Both the position numbers and the translations under genes were made by a program. A DNA stretch of 38,127 nt from an uncultured Schlesneria sp. (lineage in GTDB: Bacteria > Planctomycetota > Planctomycetia > Planctomycetales > Planctomycetaceae): NCBI GenBank assembly GCA_903840265.1, contig CAIMFH010000150.1, forward strand, positions 1 to 38,127. The letters run 5' to 3'. Under the pieces are notes generated by a model. The model did no database searches. It had not been told where the DNA came from and saw only the letters and a list, made by a program, of their open reading frames with translations. How positions within the stretch are numbered: the first letter of the stretch is position 1; each line of letters begins with the position of its first letter. This document shows positions 17,676 to 27,500 of the stretch, one piece after another.

Positions 17676-18494
17676 TCACTCGGTCGCGCTAGCTGGAGTC
17701 GCGAGAGTGGTCTTATCGACGGAGGCGGCGTCGATGCGGCGGACGGCGCGGGCGGCGGCGGCTACGACGGCCGGTTCGGTGTCGTCTTCCAGTCGGCGTA
17801 GCATCGTCAGGCTTCGGGCGGCACCGGGGCCGATTTCACCGAGGGTGGTAGCGGCGGCGGCGCGGATTTGAGGGTTTGGATCGTTGAGGGCGCGGGTCAA
17901 ACCGACCAGGGCCGGTGCGGCACCTGGTCCCACGTTGCGCAGGGATGTGGCGGCGGTCAAGCGGATATTGTCGTCGGCATCTTTGAGGAGTTCCATCAGC
18001 ACGGGAACCGCTTGCTCTTCGAAGCCTTCCATGGTCGAGAGGGCCGCGGCCGCATTGACGCGGGCGAACGTCGACTCGTCTTGCAAAAGCTTGACCAACC
18101 CTTTGGCGGCAGGGGCCGCTTCGGGACCGATCTGGGCGAGGAACATCGCGGCCAGTTCTCGAGCGACCGTGTTTTCATCAGTCAGGCGTTCGGCGAGTGC
18201 TGCAGTCGCGTGAGCTCCCAATTCCTGGATTTGAGCTTCAGCCTTGGTCCAGCCTTCGGCGTCGCTGGACTCGGCCGCTTTGACCAGTGTGGCGAATGCT
18301 AGGGAACCGCGCGGGAAGTCGGCGTCGCCCGGTTCCGCTTGCTCGGGGACTGATTCCAAAGCGGGCTCCGCGACCTTCGAGTTGTCCGCGGGAGCTTTGC
18401 CGGTGCTGGTCATTTTCGGGACCGGTTGCGAGCCACCACAGCCGATAGCGAACAGCAGCGTCAGAACAGCGGCGGACCAGTGATGTCGCAACAT
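17676..18494 (-). CDS. HEAT-repeat lipoprotein
   Basis: About 272 residues. The ATG at 18494 is preceded by AAAGGGA and starts a lipoprotein-like signal: MLRHHWSAAVLTLLFAIGCGGSQ, with the Cys near residue 21 as the likely acylation site. After a flexible Pro/Ala/Glu stretch, residues from about 90 onward are HEAT/PBS-type helical repeats: ELAAMFLAQIGPEAAPAAKGL, ARVNAAAALSTMEGFEEQAVP, IRLTAATSLRNVGPGAAPAL, IRAAAATTLGEIGPGAARSL, AVVAAAARAVRRID. Such repeats make a solenoid for protein contact. It follows a small lipoprotein gene by 34 bases on the same strand, and the two are probably co-transcribed. Confidence 0.88.
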   Translation of the reverse strand: MLRHHWSAAVLTLLFAIGCGGSQPVPKMTSTGKAPADNSKVAEPALESVPEQAEPGDADFPRGSLAFATLVKAAESSDAEGWTKAEAQIQELGAHATAALAERLTDENTVARELAAMFLAQIGPEAAPAAKGLVKLLQDESTFARVNAAAALSTMEGFEEQAVPVLMELLKDADDNIRLTAATSLRNVGPGAAPALVGLTRALNDPNPQIRAAAATTLGEIGPGAARSLTMLRRLEDDTEPAVVAAAARAVRRIDAASVDKTTLATPASATE

Positions 18495-18528
18495 GGCAAT
18501 CCCTTTACTCGCACTCGCTCGCCGAGGG

Positions 18529-19038
18529 TTACTCGGACTCAGCTCTGAACCGGACGGTGTTCGCTTCGCAAACGCTCGCCAGTTCGACTTCATCCATATT
18601 CAGATCATCGAGCGAATGGGCGCTCTTCAATCGTCCGACTTGATAAGTCCCCGGCTGCAGGCGAATCGTTTTGCCGGAGTGAGCTTGAACAACCTGTTCA
18701 ATCTCTTTTGGATCGGGTTGTTTGGTGGCAGTGGGAACTTTCTTCCACTGATTATTCGAGTCCGTCGACGAGTATTGGCCCGGCGGCAGATAAATGGCTC
18801 CCGTGGCGAAATCGACCGCGAAGGCGATGACACCGGGAATGAAAAAGAACAGCAGGCCAACGGCATCGAGCGCGACGACCTTCAAATCGAGCGGCCCGGC
18901 AGGTTGACCTCGCCGTTCCGGCCAGAAGATCGTGCCGCACCCCGACTGCTGGACAGCCACCAGCGCAACGGCCAGCCATTGGCGTCGCGAAAGAGCCGAC
19001 GTTCGATCTGTCGTCAGGTGAATCCCCACCAGCACCAC
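18529..19038 (-). CDS. YceK/YidQ-like small lipoprotein
   Basis: 169 residues from GTG 19038; an in-frame stop just upstream (19045-19047) limits the start, and a second GTG lies two codons on. After a basic segment (SRRQWLAVALVAVQQSGCGTIFWPERRGQ) the Cys near residue 34 is a likely lipidation site. CGTIFWPERRGQ followed by LDLKVVALDAVGLLFFFIPGVIAFAVDFATGAIYLPP matches the pattern of the YceK/YidQ (DUF1375) lipoprotein group: a short lipoprotein with one or two hydrophobic spans. The C-terminal ~70 residues (GKTIRLQPGTYQVGRL) are extra. It is probably the first gene of a two-gene unit with the HEAT lipoprotein. Function unknown. Confidence 0.72.
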   Translation of the reverse strand: MVLVGIHLTTDRTSALSRRQWLAVALVAVQQSGCGTIFWPERRGQPAGPLDLKVVALDAVGLLFFFIPGVIAFAVDFATGAIYLPPGQYSSTDSNNQWKKVPTATKQPDPKEIEQVVQAHSGKTIRLQPGTYQVGRLKSAHSLDDLNMDEVELASVCEANTVRFRAESE

Positions 19039-19517
19039 CCCGTGTTACGCAATCCATTGACGTACGCCCGCACGTCGAGCGGGACGGTATTTCAAATCGC
19101 GAAATCGCTCAAGACGACTTAGCAGTTAGCGAGCGCGGTCGAATACAATATGGCTGATGCGTTCAGCGTTGCAGTGATTGCCGCGTAACCCTTTTCATTC
19201 TCGGTCTTTTCGATTCTCACTCTTCAAATCGGTGTCTCTGCGAAACTTTGCGGATCCTCAGAATTAGATCCACAGATGATGCAGATTCCACAGATTGATT
19301 CGCTGCGGAAGTATCTGCTCGCAGTTGGTTCCCTGTTCGGATACTCTGGCGGGGTGAATTTGGCTTGAATTCGCTCTGTTCGATGCCCGTATCACTCCAT
19401 TTGTTAGAGCGCATCCCGCGTCACTGTGGCGTCCCGCGAGCAAAAGATCACTTAGTCTAACCCATGTTGCAACGCGACACGTAAGTGCTCTCAGCACTAG
19501 AAGTCCGACCGCCCGCT
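19039..19517. other. intergenic region, no gene seen
   Basis: The stretch separates the divergent lipoprotein unit and rlmN. It is comparatively AT-rich around 19190-19300. The segment near 19255-19300 (AGATCCACAGATGATGCAG, ATTCCACAGATTGA) contains a short local repetition. Frames on the minus strand lack motifs. Confidence 0.5.
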
Positions 19518-20585
19518 ATGACCGAACTTGTCCCGCTGATGACTGCTGCTCCGAAACCGCGCCTGTACGAACTCGATTCCCAGCAGTTAGCCACCTGGTG
19601 TGAGGCTCATGGCTTTCCCAAGTATCGGGCCGAGCAGATTCGGCGCTGGATCTTTGGTCGACGAGTCAACGACTTCAACGACATGCACGACCTGCCGGCC
19701 GCGTTGCGAAAAGCGATGACCGACGAGTTCAGCCTGTTTCCTGCCACGGTCGATAAGCACCTAGTGGGCAAGGACCGGACCGAGAAGCTGCTGCTGCAAC
19801 TGCACGACGGCCAGTTCATTGAATGCGTGCTGATGCGCGAGACCGATCGTCGGACGGTGTGCATCTCGACTCAAGTCGGCTGCGCGATGGGTTGCGTCTT
19901 CTGTGCCAGCGGCATGCTGGGGCTGAAGCGGAATCTGTCGACGGGCGAGATCCTGGAACAGGTGCTGCTGCTGGACCGGTTGCTGGCCAAGGGCGAGCAG
20001 ATCACCAACTTGGTGGTGATGGGGATCGGCGAGCCACTCGCCAATTTGAAGGCGCTCATCCCGGCACTCGAAAGCCTGAACGAAAAGGGAGGCCTGGGCC
20101 TGGGGGCTCGGCGGATCACCATTTCGACGGTGGGGCTGCCGGACAAGATTCGCGAACTTGCTAAGTCGGGCAAGCAGTACAATCTGGCGGTGTCGCTGCA
20201 CGCTCCCAACGATGTCATTCGTGACAAGCTGGTCCCGGTCAACGATAAGATCGGCATGGCGGCGATCCTGCGAGCCGCCGACGACTACTTTGAGATCACC
20301 GGTCGTCGAGTCACCTACGAATACGTGCTGCTGTCAGGCGTCAACGACGATCCGCAGCACGCTCGGATGCTCGCGAAGGAACTGCAGACTCGGATCGCGC
20401 ATGTGAACCTGATCCCCATGAATGGCGTGACCGAATTGCCATTTGTTGAGCCATCGGACCCGCGAACTCATGAGTTTGTCGCTGTGCTGGAATCGTTCGG
20501 GATTCCGGCGACCGTTCGGAAACGCAAGGGGGCTGATATTGATGCAGCTTGTGGGCAGTTGAGGCTGATGGCTGAGAGCAAATAG
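19518..20585 (+). CDS. rlmN: 23S rRNA (adenine-C2)-methyltransferase RlmN
   Basis: About 355 residues from ATG 19518. A radical-SAM enzyme that methylates C2 of A2503 in 23S rRNA and of A37 in some tRNAs. The iron-sulfur motif CxxxCxxC is at Cys122, Cys126 and Cys129 (GCAMGCVFCASG). The family-specific cysteines are also present: Cys115 in TVCISTQVG and Cys345 in DIDAACGQL, the residue that carries the methyl intermediate. Other blocks are YRAEQIRRWIF, VVMGIGEPL, ITISTVGLPDKI, LAVSLHAPND and VNLIPMN. Length and motifs are complete, so the gene should be functional. It is a single gene with a palindromic repeat immediately downstream. Confidence 0.97.
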   Translation: MTELVPLMTAAPKPRLYELDSQQLATWCEAHGFPKYRAEQIRRWIFGRRVNDFNDMHDLPAALRKAMTDEFSLFPATVDKHLVGKDRTEKLLLQLHDGQFIECVLMRETDRRTVCISTQVGCAMGCVFCASGMLGLKRNLSTGEILEQVLLLDRLLAKGEQITNLVVMGIGEPLANLKALIPALESLNEKGGLGLGARRITISTVGLPDKIRELAKSGKQYNLAVSLHAPNDVIRDKLVPVNDKIGMAAILRAADDYFEITGRRVTYEYVLLSGVNDDPQHARMLAKELQTRIAHVNLIPMNGVTELPFVEPSDPRTHEFVAVLESFGIPATVRKRKGADIDAACGQLRLMAESK

Positions 20586-20625
20586 GTTCAGACAGAGCGG
20601 CAGCTTGCCAAAGCCTTCGGATTTT

Positions 20626-20707
20626 GGGAGGGCGAGGCTCCTGCCGAGCCGCGCATGTCGATGGACTCACAATAACATGCGCGGCTCGGCGGGAGCCTCG
20701 CTCTCCC
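20626..20707. repeat. 82-bp imperfect palindromic dispersed repeat, copy 2
   Basis: Same element as 114-195, exactly the same length, in the opposite orientation. Ends are GGGAGGGCGAGGCTCCTG and GGGAGCCTCGCTCTCCC. It fills the gap between the convergent ends of rlmN and the following minus-strand gene, and ends two bases before the latter's stop codon, so the hairpin may act as a shared transcription end. Confidence 0.87.
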
Positions 20708-20709
20708 AA

Positions 20710-22452
20710 CTATCGGCCGTCTCGTCGGCGTTGACGGCTTGATGAGCGACGGCCTTGGTCTGGGGACCATTTGTTGCCTGAGCCTGAATTGCCATCGTCG
20801 GACTCTTCGTTGTCTGATGAGTCGTCTTCGTTCGAGAGGTCTTCTCGTTCGGCGCGGTCGATGGTCAGGTGGTCTGATGGTGGCGGCGTGTGGGCTTCTT
20901 CGTCGTGGCGAGCGGGCAGGCTGAAGGTGCGGCGATCCTGGTCAATCTGTTCGCGACTGATTGCTTCCTGATCGGCGCGTTCTTGATCGATGACGGCTCG
21001 TTCGTGACGCAGGCGGTCGTTCAGTTCTTCTTCGCGGAGTTTTTCGTCGCGCTCGAGGTCGGCTTGGGCAGTTCGTTGTGCAGGGGTCAGTGGTGCCGGC
21101 TTTCGTTGAGCCGCGAACTGCTGGATCTCGCTCTCCCAGGCGGCCAGCTTGGATTCTCCGGATGTTGGTTCAACGGCAGATTCGATTGTTGCCGAAGGGG
21201 CTGGTTTGGGCTCAATTGCTGGTACGGTGATGGGCGGTCCAGCGTCGCTGTGCGAACCGTGTTGGCTGGTCCAGGCGCGTACCGCTTTGATGGCACTCTG
21301 GCGTCGGTCGTCTAGTTCATCGACAGTCGGCTCGGGGGTGACTGGAAGAGTCTTCTCGGTGCGGACCCGATCGCGAGCATGCAACAGCGTCGAGACTTCT
21401 TCGTAGGGCTCGTCGACAGCGTCTGCTTCGGCTTGCCATTCCTGCTCTTCCAGGCGTTTCAAGGACTCGGCCACGCTGAGGGATGGGCGGACTTCGATGC
21501 CCGCGAAGGAAGGTCGCGGCGCGTTCTTCTCACGCAGCCAGGCGGCGTGGGCCGCTCGACGATCGCTGATCACCAAGCTGACCAATGTGACGAGGAAGGC
21601 CAGGCCGATGGCCGAGACCAGGCCGGTCAGGTACGGCATGATCGAGTCGGCTGAAGGAAGCGCGTGCGGTGGTCGGAACAGCGTCACCTGCCGTGCCAGC
21701 AATGTCGGTGCGACGTGGATGCCGCCGGCGGAGGCGTAGCCTTCACGCTTGAAGAAGTAGCCCGTCACCTTGACCATCTGGCGAAGATTCTCACCCGGCT
21801 CGAGCTCTCTCGGCAGATGCGTGAACACGACACGATACGGATGGGTGCTGGAATCGGCGGTGAAGATCCAGGCTTCGTAGAGCGTTTTGATCTGGTACGG
21901 ATTGGACCCGGCCCGGAATTCGTAGAGTCGGCGTAGATCCCCATGAATTGTAATCGGGTCCCCCCGAAACCGATCAGGCTGCGTCATCAGGTTGATGTAC
22001 AGGACATCGGTCGCGCCGCTGCGATCCAGGGCCTGCGGCGAGATCTGGCGCGTGTGATTCAGCACTCGATAGAAAGCGTCGCCTTCTTCGCGGCGGATTC
22101 CAAGCGTGTTGTCTTTGACTCGACGCAGAATCGATTTGTCGAATTGCGTTTCCCGCTGGCGGATATCGCGATCCAGATCGTTCTCGGCATCGCCCGGCAT
22201 CTTGTCAGGAAGCGGCGGGGGTTCTTGCCACGGCGATTCTTTGTCGCCCAGTTCCGGTGTCGGCCCGCCGTTGACTTCGTAGCCTGTGCCATCTGGTGCG
22301 CCGGGAAGGGGGATGTCGTTTTTGGGCCGTTGGGATTGGGCGGAGATCATGAAGACGATGAACACGCAGATCAGCCCGACGAACCCCAGCATTCGCAGTT
22401 GCAAACGGCGATTGAGATGCGGTGGAGTGGATTTCGACAACTCAAAGCGCAT
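20710..22452 (-). CDS. two-span membrane protein with charged cytoplasmic tail, unrecognised
   Basis: About 580 residues from ATG 22452; the frame continues to 22515. A first membrane span (LGFVGLICVFIVFMI) lies at about residues 20-37 and a second (MPYLTGLVSAIGLAFLVTLVSLVI) at about 270-296. Between them is a ~230-residue external region with a compact domain (NLMTQPDRFRGDPITIHGDL, EAWIFTADSSTHPYRVVFTHLP, VKVTGYFFKREGYAS) of beta character, reminiscent of OB-like folds; that is inference. The C-terminal ~280 residues are cytoplasmic, very rich in Glu, Arg, Asp and Ser, with a predicted coiled coil (AQADLERDEKLREEELNDRL) and a basic end (SSSRQRRRDGR). It follows the squalene-cyclase-repeat gene on the same strand by 271 bases. 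Function unknown. Confidence 0.75.
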   Translation of the reverse strand: MRFELSKSTPPHLNRRLQLRMLGFVGLICVFIVFMISAQSQRPKNDIPLPGAPDGTGYEVNGGPTPELGDKESPWQEPPPLPDKMPGDAENDLDRDIRQRETQFDKSILRRVKDNTLGIRREEGDAFYRVLNHTRQISPQALDRSGATDVLYINLMTQPDRFRGDPITIHGDLRRLYEFRAGSNPYQIKTLYEAWIFTADSSTHPYRVVFTHLPRELEPGENLRQMVKVTGYFFKREGYASAGGIHVAPTLLARQVTLFRPPHALPSADSIMPYLTGLVSAIGLAFLVTLVSLVISDRRAAHAAWLREKNAPRPSFAGIEVRPSLSVAESLKRLEEQEWQAEADAVDEPYEEVSTLLHARDRVRTEKTLPVTPEPTVDELDDRRQSAIKAVRAWTSQHGSHSDAGPPITVPAIEPKPAPSATIESAVEPTSGESKLAAWESEIQQFAAQRKPAPLTPAQRTAQADLERDEKLREEELNDRLRHERAVIDQERADQEAISREQIDQDRRTFSLPARHDEEAHTPPPSDHLTIDRAEREDLSNEDDSSDNEESDDGNSGSGNKWSPDQGRRSSSRQRRRDGR

Positions 22453-22691
22453 ACAGACCCGGCCGACTGGAAAGGGGAAATGCGGCAAGTTCCCGGCCTC
22501 GTGCCGAGTACCCATGTCAGAGTGCAGAGTTTATCAGGTTTCTCCAGTCTCACAACGTGATTCCGGCAAACGCCTGGAAGATTGGAACCACGAAAGACAC
22601 GGAAAACACGAAATGGAGAGGGACTTTGTAGCCAATCTCGCCAAGAGATTGGGGGAAGTCGATGTGCCGAACAGCATCGAATGACGCTCGC

Positions 22692-22712
22692 CCAAGGTCT
22701 TGGCGACCTTGG
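22692..22712 (-). terminator. hairpin just after the repeat-protein gene
   Basis: CCAAGGTC (22692-22699) pairs perfectly with GACCTTGG (22705-22712) around a five-base loop, 12 bases after the stop of the minus-strand gene ending at 22724. There is no U-tract, so it could be a 3'-end stabiliser and not a terminator. Confidence 0.45.
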
Positions 22713-22723
22713 CAACAGGACGG

Positions 22724-24289
22724 CTACTTGTCCGCGGCGTAGATCGCTTGATGGCGGTAGGGTGTTTCGAGGATCAGGATGCAGAGGGCTGTGATGTACA
22801 ATCGTCCGCCTTTTTCTGCGAATTCGCGAGGGTCACCTACCGGTGACGTGGAGTTCCAACTGCCGCGAACATCCTGCGCCCCTTTGCCGCTGCCGGAGAT
22901 GTTTTGATTCTTCACGATGGCGTTGCGAACAGCGATCCCCCAGCGTTTCCAATCTTCGCCGCCAATGTTGTGCAGCACTTGAGACGTGTAGTACCACCGG
23001 AAGACGTTGCGTTTTCCTTCGGTCCACGAAGGCATCAGATCGTCGGTCGTGATGTAACGAACCCCCTCGACCATCTCGGGCAGATTCTTGGGCCAGCCAA
23101 ACCATTGTCGGCATAAGATCGCTTCGGCTGTCATCGCGGCCGAAGCCTGATTATCCGGGGAAATCGGTTCGAATTTGTAGCGAGACATGCCGCGGACCTT
23201 GACCGAATCCAGGAACGCGGAGGCTCGGACAAAGTCTTCGTGAGGAACGTCGATTCCGGCCATACGAGCTGTATGCAAGGCCATCAGCGCCCAACCCGTC
23301 ACAGCCAGATCGCCCACCATCAGCTTGTTGATTGGGCGAAATTTCCAGCCCCCGTTTTCGGGATGCTGCGAGTACAACAGATACTTGACCGCTTTCTCGG
23401 CAGACTGCTTCAGTTGCTGGTCCTCTGTCAACGCGAGTGCTTCGCAGATGGCAATTGTCGCCATCGAATGAGCGTAAAACGCCCCTTCGCGACCTTCTTC
23501 TCGCCGCATGTCGTGGAAGTCACCCGTCTCGGGGTCTTGGATGGCTTGCAGCCAGGTCAGGCCTTTTTTGACGACTTCGGCGAACTCGCCATTCTGATGT
23601 GTGTTCCCCTGTCCGAGGAACGCCATCAATGATAAGGCCGTGGCACCGGTATCTGTCTTGGCCCAGGGAAAGCCATGATCGGGATACCCTTGGTGCAATT
23701 CCCAATGGCCGTCGCTCTTCTGCTGTCGCGAGAGCCACATCAGTCCCTGCTTGATCGCTCGTTCGGTGTCGTTACTTCCCCCGAGCTGGTCCAGGTTCGA
23801 CCCTCGCATCCGCGGGTTGCGAGACCCCAGCAACCCGCTGCCATCGACAGGTGACACCCCTCCTTGACCGGTTCCGTCAGGGGCTGTGGCGCCGGTTCCT
23901 TCGCCCGTTGATTTCGAGACTGCCCCCTTCTTGGGAGCAGGGCCCAGATCGAGGGGAGTTCCGACGGGAAGGTCGATCGCTTTAAATTTGCGGCCGTGGT
24001 TGGTTCCCTTCTCGATCACGTTCGACCAGGTGGCAACCAACTCATCCTGTTTGACCGTTTGAATTTTGATCACGATCAAAGCCAGCACGATCATGACGAT
24101 CGCGTGCACGGTCAGGCTGACGCCAAAGCCGAACGCACCGGCAAAAAATTGACGCCGCAGACGCTCGATCCAGGTCTCGTTCTGCACGCTGTCTTTGAGC
24201 AGTTCCGGATCGATAATGCTTCGCCGACGAGGCACCTTGCGCGGTGGCTTCGGGGGGAATGGCGACGGAGGCGGCTCAGGTGACGACAT
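22724..24289 (-). CDS. membrane-anchored protein with prenyltransferase/squalene-oxidase-type repeats
   Basis: About 521 residues from ATG 24289 (MSSPEPPPSPFPPKPPRK). The open frame continues to 24514, but that part crosses a hairpin region and lacks gene character. A proline-rich cytoplasmic start is followed by one membrane span (GVSLTVHAIVMIVLALIVIKI, about residues 55-80). Residues from about 175 form alpha/alpha-toroid repeats of the prenyltransferase/squalene-oxidase type: AIKQGLMWLSRQQKSDGHWEL, VVKKGLTWLQAIQDPETGDF, AVKYLLYSQHPENGGWKF and a later SAAMTAEAILCRQWFGW. These QW-like motifs are a common planctomycete theme; the catalytic DxDD of cyclases is not seen, so a binding or structural role is more likely than terpene cyclisation. 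Confidence 0.85.
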   Translation of the reverse strand: MSSPEPPPSPFPPKPPRKVPRRRSIIDPELLKDSVQNETWIERLRRQFFAGAFGFGVSLTVHAIVMIVLALIVIKIQTVKQDELVATWSNVIEKGTNHGRKFKAIDLPVGTPLDLGPAPKKGAVSKSTGEGTGATAPDGTGQGGVSPVDGSGLLGSRNPRMRGSNLDQLGGSNDTERAIKQGLMWLSRQQKSDGHWELHQGYPDHGFPWAKTDTGATALSLMAFLGQGNTHQNGEFAEVVKKGLTWLQAIQDPETGDFHDMRREEGREGAFYAHSMATIAICEALALTEDQQLKQSAEKAVKYLLYSQHPENGGWKFRPINKLMVGDLAVTGWALMALHTARMAGIDVPHEDFVRASAFLDSVKVRGMSRYKFEPISPDNQASAAMTAEAILCRQWFGWPKNLPEMVEGVRYITTDDLMPSWTEGKRNVFRWYYTSQVLHNIGGEDWKRWGIAVRNAIVKNQNISGSGKGAQDVRGSWNSTSPVGDPREFAEKGGRLYITALCILILETPYRHQAIYAADK

Positions 24290-24522
24290 GCCAGACGAGT
24301 CTCTAGAGTGATGATCAAGCAAAGAGTTTAGGCAATCTCGCGATGGGTTGCCACCGCGTTTAAGAATGCCGCGAACTTCTGAGCTGAAGATTTCCGAGAG
24401 CAGGTCGGGCCAAGAGATGACGGCAGATTGGTGGCGCGATTGGAAGTTCACGCGCTCACCAAGTCGTGGGCCGTCGCTTGTGATGAAGAGTGACGGGCTG
24501 GAAGCCCATCCCACGAAGAGAA

Positions 24523-24557
24523 GAGCGGGGGCTTACGCCGGCGTAAGCCCCCCGCTC
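24523..24557. terminator. GC-rich hairpin after the PEPCK-like gene
   Basis: The left arm from 24523 (GAGCGGGGGCTTACGCC) pairs with GGCGTAAGCCCCCCGCTC ending at 24557, with one extra C and no loop beyond the central CCGG. It lies 18 bases beyond the stop codon of the large minus-strand gene. A shorter related unit (GCCGGCTTACGCCGCCCCGCTC) is seen at 7885-7910. There is no strong U-tract. Confidence 0.6.
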
Positions 24558-24574
24558 AGAGTACCGTTGGAAAA

Positions 24575-27500
24575 TCACAATCTGGGTTCGGCTCCGAGGG
24601 TGCCGTGGAGTTCTTTGAGGTAGCTCGGTTGGCTGACTCGTTCGAGTTCTTTGGCGACGACCTGCTGGCGTTCGATGATGGCGGCTTTGACGGCGGGGTC
24701 GGCGTTGGGGCGTTCTTTGAGATAGCGGGTGAGGTAATCTCGATGACGTTCCCAGAGCTTCAGGTCTCGCTTCTGCTTGGTGACCAGGCGTTCGTGGTAC
24801 CAGTCGCTCGCCAGGAGTGATTCCTTGGTGAACAGCTTGCGGACTTCGGGGTCGCGTTCGGTCTTACCCTCATAATGGCCGTGAGCCATGATGTGCAGCA
24901 GGATCTTGAGGGGCGGGCAGGCGAATTCGATCGTCCCGTCGTCGAAGTACTGCATCGCGGAGCGTTGTTGCGCTTCCATGATGTACTTGACGCCGTCGGC
25001 GAACGATTCGGGGTCTTGCGTTTCGGGCTGCAGGATCGACTTGTCGAACACCTTGTCCGGGTTATCGAACACGCGGCCGAAGTAGCGGCGGATGAATCGT
25101 TCGGTGATGCGATAACCGAGGCGGCTGGCGGGAACCGTTTCGCCCTGGTACTGCACATCCTTGATCGGTTCGAGCAGTCGTTCGCTGATTAAGTATTGCG
25201 GGTCGCGTTCGTCGGGCGACATGCGACTCCAGATTTCCGGGACCAACAGGCTGATGTCGTGATCGAAGCGAGAGTTCGGGCCGATGTGACCGGCGGCGGT
25301 TGAGAAGCCTGGCAGATCGGTCAGGATCATCGAGACCAGGGCCGTGTTGATATCGGCGGTGGGGATGACCGCGTTGAACGGACCCTTGGTCAATGCCCCT
25401 TCGCTACCGGCACCCGTCGTGGACGGCGACTTGCCCGTCAACGAGCAGATGAAGTCCATGAACAGTTCGGGGAGTTCCTGGTAGTGGATCGGGTTGTAGA
25501 CCGCCAGGCTACGGATCCCCTTGGCCTTTTCTGGCGGGTTATTGCGACGACCGGAGAGGACTGCATTGACCGGCAGATGCACCGGATCGGACGCGGGGAT
25601 CTTGCGCCAGAAGCGGGTTCCCATTTGGGCGACGTAGCGATCCATCGGCTTGACGACGTCAGGCCGATCCTGCAGATAACGCGGGTTCTTGGACGGAACG
25701 CCACCGACCCGGCGCGGGTTGTCAGAACAGACGATGTATTCGCTGTCGCTGTCGAGCACCGATTCGAGCAGCTTCTTCATCGGTGGGGTGAAGGCGTCGA
25801 AGTCGACGACCTTGTTGAGCATGTCGGCGACGTCGTCTCGGCTGAGCGGTTCGAAGTTGGAGATGAAGTTGACGTTCTTACGCGCCATGTCCGCTTCGGC
25901 CTGTTTGTCGAAGCCACGATGAATGGCATCGTCGGGCCGCTGGAACAGGCGGTACTCGCAGTTCGTCACAAACTTGACGGCGGTCGGTTCGAGATCCACC
26001 TGGTACTTGCCGTCAATCATCGGCCGAGTCGGAGCGAGATCCTTGACGGCCTTCCACGGGACCACGACCGACGCGCTGATGTCGTCTTCGTTCTGAACCT
26101 TGGAGGCGGCGGCGAAGTCTTGCCGAACCTTGAACGTTCGCCAGCCGTGTTCGCCGGAGAGACCGACTCGCAGGTAGGTCCCGACAATCTTGCGGTCACC
26201 GAGTTTGAATTCATGGCCGGGGCTGCCGTTGACGAAGTTGACGCTGAAGTGGCGTCGCCAATCATCGCCCCACGCCGGGTTGTAAAACCGCTTGATCGCG
26301 TAGACCAGAGCGTAGATGTGATCGGGGATCGATTTCAGCCACGCGTTGTACTCGTCGGTGTACTCTTCGGACGGCGTCAGCAACTTGATGACGCTACCGA
26401 GCGACCGACTGGGGCTAAGGATGTCGCGGCTGGGGTAAACCTGATAGTTCTGCTTCGCTTTGACTTCTGGGGTCCAGCGGTCATCGAACTTCCGCTGGAA
26501 GATCTCTTCGACAGTGTCGAGATCCTTTTCAATCTCGGAGACAAAGACCGAGCCATATTGCATGTAGTCGACGAGCGATTTGCTGATTTCGCTCTTGCCG
26601 CCTCCGCTGACGGTGCACGGCTTGTGACAGAAGGTTCCTTCCGCGGCCGTGCCGATGATGCGCCACGACGGAGCGGACGGATGCTTTTCCATGCGGACTT
26701 TGTAGCCCGACGGTGCCATGTAGACTTTGCCCGGCAGCAGCGGAATGCTGAGCGTCTTGTCGCCGCGCTTCCAACTGATGTTCTGCTGTCGCAGGTCGGC
26801 GAGAGCGTCTTCGGGGATGTAGACGAGGTCGGCATAGGTCTTGTCGACGCCGTAGCCTTCGGGCTTCACATCGATCCAATCGCCGTATTCGCGGACGACA
26901 TCGTCGAACGTGCGACCGTTATAGCGGCGGCTGTTGACTTGCAACTCTTCGCCAAGACTCCAACTGGGGAACACGAGGGCTCCACCGGCGTGTTCTTCTT
27001 CGACGCCCCCCATCAGGTTGGTGGCGTAGCTGATCTGGGTTTTGACTTCTTTCTTGCAGTAGCCGAAGTAATTGTCGGCGATGATCGTAACAATCACGCC
27101 CGCTTCGGTGCGGCAGGTGACTTTGAAAGCATCGCCGTCGTTGTAAAGTTCGGTCTCTTTTTCCCAGCACATGCGATCGCGTTTCTGGCGTTCGGTCGCT
27201 TCGCTGATGTGCGGCAGGCCGAGTTCACGCTTGGTGAGCTTGGTCAGATGCGGGGCCAGGATCACGCAGCCGGTGTGTCCCGACCAATGTTCGACATCCA
27301 ATCCGGCGTCATTGATCGGCACGAATGGATCGCCGGCGTTGCCAAAGATCGACTCGACAAAATCGAGGTTACTGACGAGCGAACCGGGTGCGAAGAACCG
27401 GACTTCCATCGTCTTTTCGGCACAGTAGCCAGGGACGGCGGGACAGACGACAGGGCGCAACAGGATCGTCATCCAGTAGTGCGCCTGCTCTTCCTGATTG

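Noticed and set aside
22724-24289. Squalene-hopene cyclase
   Set aside because: It has QW-like repeats but no DxDD catalytic motif, is shorter than cyclases, and has an N-terminal membrane anchor.
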